Below are positions 1-6,585 of a DNA stretch of 55,424 nucleotides, piece by piece. Numbering within the stretch: the stretch's first letter is position 1; each line of letters opens with the position of its first letter. The notes below the pieces were generated by a model. That model was not told the origin of the DNA. It made no database searches and saw nothing but the letters and a program-made list of their open reading frames with translations. The position numbers and the translations under genes are program-made. The DNA is from CALDSL01 sp039810245 (lineage in GTDB: Bacteria; Chloroflexota; Anaerolineae; Anaerolineales; Anaerolineaceae), in the NCBI GenBank assembly GCA_039810245.1, contig JBDHWQ010000025.1, positions 1-55,424 on the forward strand, given 5' to 3'.

Positions 1-13
1 CCCCCCCCCCCCC
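1..13. other. Run of 13 C at the window edge
   Basis: An uninterrupted C tract opens the window. Read on the minus strand it gives consecutive glycines where CtaB proteins normally continue from NIVIGG into an alanine-containing stretch. It therefore looks like a sequencing or assembly end artefact, not a real codon run. Confidence 0.5.
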
Positions 14-1330
14 ACCGCCGATGACGATATTCTGCACCGTCAGGCGTTTGAGCCAGATGCTGTAAATCAATACGTAGTACACCATGCCCAACAGCGAAAG
101 CAGCGCGGTCAGCAGGTTAACGAACCCGGCCAGCAGGAAGAATGCCGCCAGGCAGGCTGCCAGCCCATAGGCTAGTCCTTCGGCGGGCATCAACCGCCCG
201 GACGGCAGTGGTCGTTTGGCCGTGCGCTGCATCTCGCCGTCAATGTCGCGGTCAATGTACTGGTTGAGCGCGCTCGATCCGCCCGCCGCCAGCGCCCCGC
301 CCAACAGCGTCCACAGCGTTACCGCCAGCCCCGGAATTTGCTGGCCGCCCACCACCATGCCGCCGTAGGTGGTCACCAGCAGCAGCAGCACAATCACCGG
401 CTTGCTCAGCATGAGGAAATCCCGCGCGCGCTGGCGGAAGGACAGCGGCTGCGCTTCCTCAACGCTTTCTTCAGCCTGCGTGCGCGCGGCCGCGCCCACC
501 GCAAAGACCAGCGCCACCTGCACCGCCCACACCGCCGCTGCGCTGGCCGCGTGCAGCCATACCAGGTCGGTGGGGAAGCCGCGGCTGACTTTCAAAGCGC
601 CAATCAACGCCTGTCCGGTGGTCAGCACCAGCACCCCGGTGGCCGCCGAAAGCTGCAGCGGCTGGCTGCGCTGTCCGCGCCACGCGCGGGCGAACTGCGC
701 CAGCACCAGCAGACCGGTCAGGGCGGCCCAGCCCCAATGGGCATATTGCAGCCATCGCACCTGCTGCCCGGCCAGCACCACCAGCGATCCGCCCAGCATC
801 ACGCCCCACACCGCGGCCGTGGTCAGCAGCGACAGGCGCGCAAATCTCGTGCGCCACACCAGCCGCTCCTGCGCCCGATCTACAATCAGCGCGGACACCA
901 TCGCGCCCAGCGCCAGCGCTGCCAGCAGCAGGTGTAGCCGGGCCAGCAGGGGTTCCGCACGGGTAATCACCACCAGTCCCCCCAGCGCCACCTGGCCGGC
1001 CATCAGCGCCGCTGCCGCGCCCAGTGCAATGCGCGCCTTGCGGTCCGCGCGAATGACCCACGCAGAGACCAGCGCGGCCAATACCAGAACACTGGCAAGC
1101 GCCGCCAGGGCGCGATGCGCCACCTGTACGCGCGCGTCTTGTGCCGCAGGCAGGCTCCACTGCCCAAAACAGGTGGGCCAATCCGGGCAGGCGGCAGCCG
1201 CACCGCTGGTGCGCACGGCGCTGCCCGCCGCCATCATCACAAAAGTGGCGATCATCGCCGCGTAGAGCAGCCCGCGAAAAACGCTTGCCGCTGAAGGCCT
1301 GTGCCAGGTATCCTTAAACCACTGTTTCAT
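2..1330 (-). CDS. ctaA-ctaB: Heme A synthase / heme O synthase fusion (CtaA-CtaB), truncated by the window edge
   Basis: One open frame of about 443 codons runs from ATG at 1330 off the left edge. Residues about 1-300 look like CtaA (heme A synthase): eight hydrophobic segments, with histidines in VAHRALAAL, RLHLLL and WLHAAS as candidate heme ligands. From about residue 320 a CtaB (protoheme IX farnesyltransferase) domain begins at FLMLSKPVIV and carries the prenyl-diphosphate motif NQYIDRDID and then RTAKRPLPSG. Both are membrane enzymes that convert heme B to heme O and then heme A for the oxidase. The ATG lies 6 nt after the SURF1 stop, so the two genes are co-transcribed. CtaA-CtaB fusions are known in some bacteria. 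The C-terminus lies outside the window. Confidence 0.9.
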   Translation of the reverse strand, partial: MKQWFKDTWHRPSAASVFRGLLYAAMIATFVMMAAGSAVRTSGAAAACPDWPTCFGQWSLPAAQDARVQVAHRALAALASVLVLAALVSAWVIRADRKARIALGAAAALMAGQVALGGLVVITRAEPLLARLHLLLAALALGAMVSALIVDRAQERLVWRTRFARLSLLTTAAVWGVMLGGSLVVLAGQQVRWLQYAHWGWAALTGLLVLAQFARAWRGQRSQPLQLSAATGVLVLTTGQALIGALKVSRGFPTDLVWLHAASAAAVWAVQVALVFAVGAAARTQAEESVEEAQPLSFRQRARDFLMLSKPVIVLLLLVTTYGGMVVGGQQIPGLAVTLWTLLGGALAAGGSSALNQYIDRDIDGEMQRTAKRPLPSGRLMPAEGLAYGLAACLAAFFLLAGFVNLLTALLSLLGMVYYVLIYSIWLKRLTVQNIVIGGGGGG

Positions 1331-1336
1331 AAAGCA

Positions 1337-2533
1337 TCACCCCGAAACTTGATGATTGGTTGTTCCATTGTTGTTTGATGCGCTGTTGGCTGCACGCTGC
1401 TCGCGCATTTGCCGGCGCAGAAAGATCGGATAGCCCACCAGCAGCAGCAGCGCAAAGAAAAACCACTGCAATGCGTAGCCCAGGTGCGGGCCTTCATCCA
1501 GCTCCACCTCGGGCAGGCTGCGGTACGGCAGAGCGTTTGCGTCCGGGCCGGGAGCCTGCACCAGATACACCGGCAGCAAATCCAGGCTCGTCGCCTGGCG
1601 GATCGTATCCAGATTGATCTCCGCGAAGGCATCCGGCGAGCTTTGCGGCAGCCCGCGCGATGGCTGTGAAGCGCGCAGCATCCCGCTCACGCTCACTGCG
1701 CCGGTCTGCGCATATTTCTGGCGCGCGGCGGTATCACTCTCTTCATACGGGATCCAGCCGCGATCCACCAGGATGTACCTGCCATTCGCTAATCGCAACG
1801 GGGTGAGCAGGTGCACGCCCAGGCGGTTGCCCCATGCCTGGTTGCGCAGCACCACCTCGCCCTGGCGATCAAATATGCCCGTGGCATTGGCCGTGCGGAA
1901 TTCCATCGCGGCCAGCGCTGTGTCGTTGGGCAGACTGGCGTTCAAATCCAGCGCTGGCTGGTTAATCTCGGCGCGCACGCGGGCGTTGTGTTCGCGGCGC
2001 TGCTCCAACCGGTCGAGCTGCCAGAAGCCCAGGCGGATGAAAGCCGCCACCGCCACCAGCACCAGCACGCTCAACAGGACCCAACGCGGCTGCAGGCGGC
2101 GTGACGGCGCGGCGGCCGGGGTCTCGACTGGAGATTCAGCCTGAGCCATGGCGGGTGCGGCCGGAACGGCGCGCGGCGCGCTGGCATGCAGCCACGACTG
2201 CACCTCGGCCGGATCCATTGTGCGCCGGTCGTACACCACCACTTCCCCGCTTTCCTGCAGCGAAACCAGCATCACCTGCATCGGCACGTCGCTGGAAACG
2301 TAATGATTGAGGAATTCAGCGCGGTTGATGGTACGGTCATCGTAGTCCACCACCACCAGGTCGGGCGCCCAGGTGTGTAGCGCGTCGAGCGTGTCGGCCA
2401 TGCTGCTGGCCAGTCGCATCTGGGGCGCGGACTGCGCCCACTGCTCCGCGAATAAACGCTGCAAGCCCTTGCTGAACAAGGGGTTGGCGGATGCAATCAG
2501 AATGCGGCGCGGCGGCTGGTTCGTACCTGTCAT
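1337..2533 (-). CDS. SURF1-family oxidase assembly protein with N-terminal degenerate receiver domain
   Basis: The protein has 398 residues, whereas ordinary bacterial SURF1 is about 230-260. Residues about 10-115 resemble a NarL-type receiver: ILIASANPLFSKGLQRLF matches the first strand and helix, and PDLVVVD ends in the phosphoacceptor Asp63. The acidic pair is replaced by Ser-Ala (residues 15-16) and the conserved Lys is absent. An Ala/Pro-rich linker follows, then a membrane helix (about 152-167), the SURF1 signature FWQLDRLEQR (about 170-179), a large external domain with LVDRGWIP, and a last helix near 365-385. SURF1 helps insert heme A into cytochrome oxidase. ATG 2533 has GAGG about 10 nt upstream; a GTG at 2548 is an alternative. 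The receiver would face the cytoplasm. Confidence 0.87.
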   Translation of the reverse strand: MTGTNQPPRRILIASANPLFSKGLQRLFAEQWAQSAPQMRLASSMADTLDALHTWAPDLVVVDYDDRTINRAEFLNHYVSSDVPMQVMLVSLQESGEVVVYDRRTMDPAEVQSWLHASAPRAVPAAPAMAQAESPVETPAAAPSRRLQPRWVLLSVLVLVAVAAFIRLGFWQLDRLEQRREHNARVRAEINQPALDLNASLPNDTALAAMEFRTANATGIFDRQGEVVLRNQAWGNRLGVHLLTPLRLANGRYILVDRGWIPYEESDTAARQKYAQTGAVSVSGMLRASQPSRGLPQSSPDAFAEINLDTIRQATSLDLLPVYLVQAPGPDANALPYRSLPEVELDEGPHLGYALQWFFFALLLLVGYPIFLRRQMREQRAANSASNNNGTTNHQVSG

Positions 2534-2614
2534 GGGCTTGATCCTCACCCCGTTAATGTAGCAAATCAGGTCTTATATGTCATCCATCCCACCCAGGTAG
2601 AAGGGTTAAATGCA

Positions 2615-2654
2615 AACCACAGGCGGGTGATTCTGTAATCACCCGCCTGTGGTT
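2615..2654 (-). terminator. Terminator after the two-component operon
   Basis: A perfect 18-bp inverted repeat (2615-2632 with 2637-2654) around a 4-nt loop sits just downstream of the response regulator stop and before the SURF1 gene. The minus-strand 3' flank is T-rich but has no long U tract, so it may also act as an mRNA-end stabiliser. Confidence 0.75.
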
Positions 2655-2667
2655 CGGTATTTAAGGA

Positions 2668-3327
2668 TTACCCGGCTTTTTGGATCAGTCCGAGCTGCAT
2701 CGCTTTGCTCACTGCTTCGGTGCGGTTCGAGGCTTCCAGCTTTTCCAGGATATGCCGGATATGCGTCTTGACCGTGTTCTCCGAGATGTACAAGTTATTC
2801 GAAATCTGCTGCGTTGTCTGCCCTTCAGCCAGGCAGTTGAGCACTTCCAGCTCGCGGTCACTGAGCAGCGGCGTCTGTTCATGGCCGGCCAGCCGTGTCA
2901 GGGCTTTTAGCACTGCGCCGGTCACTTCGGGCGCCAGCACGTGCTCGCCACGCGCAATGCGCAGCAGCGTATCGCGCAGGGTTTCCGGCTCGGCGTTCTT
3001 CAGCAGGTAGCCATCCGCGCCGGCCTTGATTGCTCCGAACAGGTCGTCTTCATTTTGCGAGATGGTCAGCATCAAGATGCGAAGCGGCGTGCGTTTGCTG
3101 CGCAACGCCTGCACCGTGGCCAGACCATCCATCACTGGCATGTTCACATCCAGAAGCAGCACATCCGGCCGCGCCTTTTCGATCACTGCCAGGGCTTCCT
3201 GGCCGTTGCCGGCCTCGCCCACCACGCAAAACTCCGGCATGCTTTCCAACAGCCCCACCAGCCCCCGCCGGAACAGGGCGTGGTCGTCAACCACCACCAG
3301 CTTGATGCCCGTTATCGTCATTACCAC
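2668..3327 (-). CDS. NarL/FixJ-type response regulator
   Basis: The protein has 219 residues. The receiver domain (about 1-125) has the acidic pair in VVVDDHALFRRG, the phosphoacceptor in LLLDVNMPVMDG, and Lys in GYLLKNAEP. A LuxR-type helix-turn-helix follows (about 150-212), with LSDRELEVLNCLAEG and SENTVKTHIRHI. It overlaps the 3' end of the histidine kinase by 7 nt, so the pair is translationally coupled. By family it is a transcription activator phosphorylated by the HisKA_3 kinase next door. Targets are unknown; the adjoining oxidase assembly and oxidase genes are the obvious candidates, by location only. Confidence 0.93.
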   Translation of the reverse strand: MVMTITGIKLVVVDDHALFRRGLVGLLESMPEFCVVGEAGNGQEALAVIEKARPDVLLLDVNMPVMDGLATVQALRSKRTPLRILMLTISQNEDDLFGAIKAGADGYLLKNAEPETLRDTLLRIARGEHVLAPEVTGAVLKALTRLAGHEQTPLLSDRELEVLNCLAEGQTTQQISNNLYISENTVKTHIRHILEKLEASNRTEAVSKAMQLGLIQKAG

Positions 3328-5129
3328 ATCTCCCGCGATCGCAGCGGCAGGCTTAGCCGCACCGTGGTGCCCTGCTGCTCTTTACTGATCACCTGAAAGT
3401 CCGCCCCAATCAGCTCCGCGCGCTCTTGCATCCCGCGCAGACCGTATTTACTCGTCCCGGGCACGTCTTCCATGCTGAACCCCGCGCCATCATCACGCAC
3501 TTCCAGCACCAGGTCGCCGTTCCATTCGTGCAATTTCACGCTCACCCGGCTGGCGCGAGCGTGCTTGCGGATATTATTCAGCGCTTCTTGCACGATGCGC
3601 ACCATCTGCGCCTGCACTTCGGGCGAAATCTCGCCTCGAACCGGCTGGTAAGCGCGCTCTACCGCCAGCCCGCTTCCGGCCTCAAAAGCGTCCAGCAGAT
3701 CATCCAGCCAGGTTGTCAGCCCGTGCTGCGGTGAGAGCCGCAGGTTATCGATGGCCATGCGCGTTTCCTGGTAGGCCTGCGCCAGCTCGTCATAGTTTTG
3801 TTTGAGCACCTGGCTCAACCGGCTTAGATTGCCCTGCGCCAGGTAGACCTGCATCTGCGCCGCCTGCAGCTTGAGGAAGGCCAGCGTTTGCGCCAGCCCG
3901 TCGTGGATCTCGCGCGCCAGCCGCGCGCGCTCCTGGATCACCGTGCGGTATTCCAGTGACAGGATATCGCGCTCGTTTTCGATCAGCAGCGCTGCCTGGT
4001 CGGCTACTGATTTGAGGATGCCCGTGGCGCGCTCGTCCAGCACGAACGGCGCGCGCGCCGCAAGCAACAGCGTGCCCTGCGGTTCGCCGCCCTGGCGTGC
4101 CAGGGTCACGCCGGCGATTGTTCCACCACCCGAGGGCGCCGGTGCATACAGGCCTGGATTGGCCAGTAACCAATCCCGCGCGCGCGCGGCTTCCGTGCCG
4201 GCAAACAGCGCGGCATCGCCCAGCTCGAGCAGCACCGGCGGCTGGTGCGTATCTTCCCAACCGCGCGCCTGAAGCTGCACCGCTTCCGTGCCCAACGCCT
4301 GCTGCATGCCTTCCAGCAGCATTCCCAGCAGTTGCTGCAAATCGGAGCGCGTGGGACGAATGGCCTGTACCTGGCGCAGCGTGTTGATTTCGCGGTTGCG
4401 CACGCGGATGCTCTCCACCACCAGCGCCGCTTCGACCATCAGGCCGCGCAGGTAGCCGGAAAGCTCATCACTCAGCGCACCCTGCCCGGTGCGATACAGG
4501 TTGACCATGCCCAGCATGCGCCCGCCGCGCTGTACCGGAAAGCAGGAAACACCCATGCTGTCGGCAAACGGCCCGCCGTTCAGCGGGCAGGGCTCGCCGG
4601 TCTCGGCTTCTAGCGCCTGGCAGTCACGGCATACCTCGCGCACGTGGCTGGTGGCCAGGTGTTCATTCCAGGCGCGCAGCACCGCCGGTGGCAGCTTGCC
4701 AAAGGTGAAGGCCGGCAGCGGCTGGCCCCAATCGTCCAGCGGCACAAACGAGACCCCACGCGCCGCGCTCAGGCTGGCGATGTAGCCCAGCGCAATTTCC
4801 ATCACCTGCTCTTCGCTGGTCGCATCCTGCAGGCGCAGATCCACCTGTTGAAGCTGCCCCCAGTAGCTCTTCCAGGTCTGAAGCTGGTCTTCCGCCTGGC
4901 CTAAGCGCAGCTTGAGCGCTGCCTGTTCGCGCCAGACGCTTACCACCAGGCCAGCCACCCATGCCGCCAGCACTGCCACCAGTGCCGCTGCCAGCAGCAG
5001 CCACAGCGGCAGCACGCCATCTCGCCAGACCTGCCACCAGAAAACTCCCTGCAGCAAACACGCCGCGCCGAATACCAGGGCGCGGGTAGTCCACACCGAT
5101 GGAACCAGACGGGAAAGCAATGCGCGCAT
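3321..5129 (-). CDS. GAF-domain sensor histidine kinase (NarL-partner, HisKA_3)
   Basis: The protein has 602 residues from ATG 5129. It has two N-terminal membrane helices (about 12-38 and 40-65), a coiled-coil stretch, a GAF-like domain (about 95-240), a second GAF-like region (about 260-385), then HisKA_3 dimerisation with phospho-acceptor His409 in REIHDGLAQ and a HATPase domain with EALNNIRKHA and GLRGMQERA. The first GAF holds four cysteines, C167-x2-C170-x10-C181-x14-C196, which could bind a metal or cluster. I chose ATG 5129 over 5195 because a TACAAT -10 box ends 6 nt before it. The response regulator follows with overlap. Confidence 0.9.
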   Translation of the reverse strand: MRALLSRLVPSVWTTRALVFGAACLLQGVFWWQVWRDGVLPLWLLLAAALVAVLAAWVAGLVVSVWREQAALKLRLGQAEDQLQTWKSYWGQLQQVDLRLQDATSEEQVMEIALGYIASLSAARGVSFVPLDDWGQPLPAFTFGKLPPAVLRAWNEHLATSHVREVCRDCQALEAETGEPCPLNGGPFADSMGVSCFPVQRGGRMLGMVNLYRTGQGALSDELSGYLRGLMVEAALVVESIRVRNREINTLRQVQAIRPTRSDLQQLLGMLLEGMQQALGTEAVQLQARGWEDTHQPPVLLELGDAALFAGTEAARARDWLLANPGLYAPAPSGGGTIAGVTLARQGGEPQGTLLLAARAPFVLDERATGILKSVADQAALLIENERDILSLEYRTVIQERARLAREIHDGLAQTLAFLKLQAAQMQVYLAQGNLSRLSQVLKQNYDELAQAYQETRMAIDNLRLSPQHGLTTWLDDLLDAFEAGSGLAVERAYQPVRGEISPEVQAQMVRIVQEALNNIRKHARASRVSVKLHEWNGDLVLEVRDDGAGFSMEDVPGTSKYGLRGMQERAELIGADFQVISKEQQGTTVRLSLPLRSREMW

Positions 5130-5135
5130 GCCATC

Positions 5136-5141
5136 ATTGTA
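5136..5141 (-). promoter_or_regulatory. -10 box of the histidine kinase gene, leaderless layout
   Basis: TACAAT on the minus strand is separated from ATG 5129 by exactly 6 nt, so the transcript should begin at or next to the start codon. No Shine-Dalgarno is present. Confidence 0.5.
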
Positions 5142-5242
5142 CTCGATCTTGCCGGGAAACACCCGCGCCACGCCGGCGCTGCTTTCAATAACCATTTAGA
5201 GAGAAATTATCATCTTTGTATGAGACATTACCGTGGAACGAA

Positions 5243-5254
5243 TGACAATTGTCA
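5243..5254. promoter_or_regulatory. Perfect 12-bp palindrome, candidate Rrf2 operator
   Basis: TGACAATTGTCA is fully self-complementary and lies just upstream of the putative -35 box of the Rrf2 gene, in the divergent region with the histidine kinase. A DNA-binding protein such as the adjacent Rrf2 dimer could bind it. Confidence 0.45.
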
Positions 5255-5260
5255 CTTTCC

Positions 5261-5290
5261 TTGATAAGAATTATCCGGTATTTTTACCAT
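5261..5290 (+). promoter_or_regulatory. Candidate promoter of the Rrf2 gene
   Basis: TTGATA (5261-5266) and TACCAT (5285-5290) are 18 nt apart. The short inverted repeat GGTA-tttt-TACC (5277-5288) overlaps the -10 region and might be a second operator. Confidence 0.4.
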
Positions 5291-5329
5291 ACCAAAACTC
5301 CACATTCCTGATTGGTAGAGGTGCATATC

Positions 5330-5773
5330 ATGTTTCGAATCAGTCGTCGTCTTGACTACGGATTGCAATTAATGATTTCTCTGGCCTCCGAAGCCGAAGA
5401 TCGCGCGCAGTCCACCGCATCGCTGGCGGAAAAGCTGAGCATTCCGCTGCCCTTCCTGCACCAGATTGGCCACACGCTGATGCAGGCTGGCATCATCAAA
5501 GCCACGCCCGGCCCCCGTGGCGGACTGCGCCTGAATCAACCTGCCGAGACCATCTCCGTGCTGGATATTGTCGAGACGCTGGAAGGCAAAGTCCAGGTCA
5601 ACCCGCCCGCCGATGAAGGCTGCGCCGCCACCAACCAGCTCGTCTGGTCGGCCCTGCAGGAACGCATGGTGGAGTACCTGAGTTCCATCAGCCTCAGCCA
5701 ACTCACCGTTGACTGCCAGGAAATGCCCCTCTTTTCCATGCAGATTACGCAACCGGTTGGCAAAACCGGCTAG
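5330..5773 (+). CDS. Rrf2-family transcription regulator
   Basis: The protein has 147 residues. It starts MFRISRRLDYGLQLM, the typical Rrf2 N-terminus (winged helix), followed by the wing GPRGGLRL and VLDIVETLEG before the dimerisation helix. ATG 5330 has AGAGGTG upstream; an earlier in-frame ATG at 5312 lies inside the leader. Iron-sulfur Rrf2 proteins such as IscR carry three closely spaced Cys in the loop. Here only Cys98 is in that region and Cys129 is distant, so a classical cluster is unlikely. It is divergent from the kinase and directly upstream of the oxidase genes, which it may control. Confidence 0.88.
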   Translation: MFRISRRLDYGLQLMISLASEAEDRAQSTASLAEKLSIPLPFLHQIGHTLMQAGIIKATPGPRGGLRLNQPAETISVLDIVETLEGKVQVNPPADEGCAATNQLVWSALQERMVEYLSSISLSQLTVDCQEMPLFSMQITQPVGKTG

Positions 5774-5820
5774 CTGTGCCATACTAATATCGTTGAAATT
5801 GTCCCACGGCGTAAAGTGAC

Positions 5821-5919
5821 CGGCGGGGCGCGCCGAAACCCGGCTTTAGCGGTAGCGACAATGTGTTGGGTATCAAAACTCGTGCACAGGTCAGCTCGAC
5901 TGCTTTAGGCCGGGTTTTT
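5821..5919 (+). promoter_or_regulatory. Structured leader with terminator-like stem before the oxidase genes
   Basis: AAACCCGG (5836-5843) pairs with CCGGGTTT (5910-5917), followed by further T residues. The repeat extends on the inside (CTTTAGC near 5844-5850 against GCTTTAGG near 5902-5909, imperfect). A small hairpin, CGGCG-gggcg-CGCCG (5821-5835), precedes it. A stem closing about 66 nt of internal RNA is unusual for a simple terminator. It could be an attenuator or riboswitch-like element, or the 3' end of the Rrf2 transcript. No known riboswitch consensus was recognised. Confidence 0.4.
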
Positions 5920-5983
5920 GTATTCCAGCCACGTTATTCCGTATTGCGAGTAGTCTGTTTGTTTACCCTGGGGAGGGAAACCT

Positions 5984-6097
5984 ATGAAAGAGGACGAACC
6001 AAAAGGGACGATGCTGATCCTGATCATCTACCTGGTCATCCTGGCATTAAGCTGGGGTGGCATCTACCTGTTGATGCTGCAGCGTGCGGGGGGCTAG
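5984..6097 (+). CDS. cbaD: Cytochrome c oxidase subunit IIa (ba3 type)
   Basis: The product has only 37 residues: a charged N-terminus (MKEDEPKG), one hydrophobic helix of about 22 residues, and a short tail. A strong Shine-Dalgarno (GGGGAGGG) precedes ATG 5984, and the stop lies 2 nt before the subunit II start. In ba3 oxidases such as that of Thermus, subunit IIa is a single helix that replaces the first helix of subunit II. Size, position and topology all match, although the sequence alone is too short for a strong call. Confidence 0.8.
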   Translation: MKEDEPKGTMLILIIYLVILALSWGGIYLLMLQRAGG

Positions 6098-6099
6098 CC

Positions 6100-6570
6100 A
6101 TGGAAATCAACCGTTACGAACGCATGTGGATGACGATCTCCGTGGCTGCACTGGTGGTGATGATCGTTGCGATTGTGCTGGCCGGGTTTGGCGCCGGCAT
6201 GCAGCTCCCTGGCGCCAGCGGCGTGGTCGATCCGCGCACCATCGCGCAGACCGCGCCATTCAACCAGCCCGGCGTGTACGAAGTGGCCCCCGGTAAGTAC
6301 CAGGTGATCATGCTCACCGTCACCTGGGCCTTTAACCCGAAGGAAATTCGCGTGCCGGTGGGTTCAGAAGTCACGTTCAAAATCACCAGCCGCGATGTGA
6401 CCCACGGCCTGTACATCGAGAACACCGATATCAATATCATGATCGTGCCCGGCCAGATTTCGGAAGTGACCTACGTGTTCGATAAGCCCGGCACGTATTT
6501 TTACGCCTGCCACGAGTACTGCGGTGTGGGCCACCAGGCGATGTCCGGCACATTAATCGTTGAACCATAA
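6100..6570 (+). CDS. cbaB: Cytochrome c oxidase subunit II, CuA type
   Basis: The product has 156 residues: one N-terminal membrane helix (about 12-32) and an extracytoplasmic cupredoxin domain. The CuA centre is complete: His102 in VTHGLY, then Cys137, Glu139, Cys141, His145 and Met148 in CHEYCGVGHQAM. It accepts electrons from cytochrome c or a blue copper protein and passes them to subunit I. The short length and single helix are typical of B-type (ba3) oxidases. ATG 6100 lies 2 nt after the subunit IIa stop. Confidence 0.95.
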   Translation: MEINRYERMWMTISVAALVVMIVAIVLAGFGAGMQLPGASGVVDPRTIAQTAPFNQPGVYEVAPGKYQVIMLTVTWAFNPKEIRVPVGSEVTFKITSRDVTHGLYIENTDINIMIVPGQISEVTYVFDKPGTYFYACHEYCGVGHQAMSGTLIVEP

Positions 6571-6585
6571 CCCAGGGAGGAAATG

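Noticed and set aside
471..1181. 236-codon minus frame inside the CtaA-CtaB region
   Set aside because: Out-of-frame Gly/Ala-rich reading of the true heme A/O synthase frame on the same strand.
5821..5919. Known riboswitch (c-di-GMP, SAM, cobalamin, fluoride) in the oxidase leader
   Set aside because: None of the conserved core sequences I know could be placed; kept only as an unassigned structured leader.
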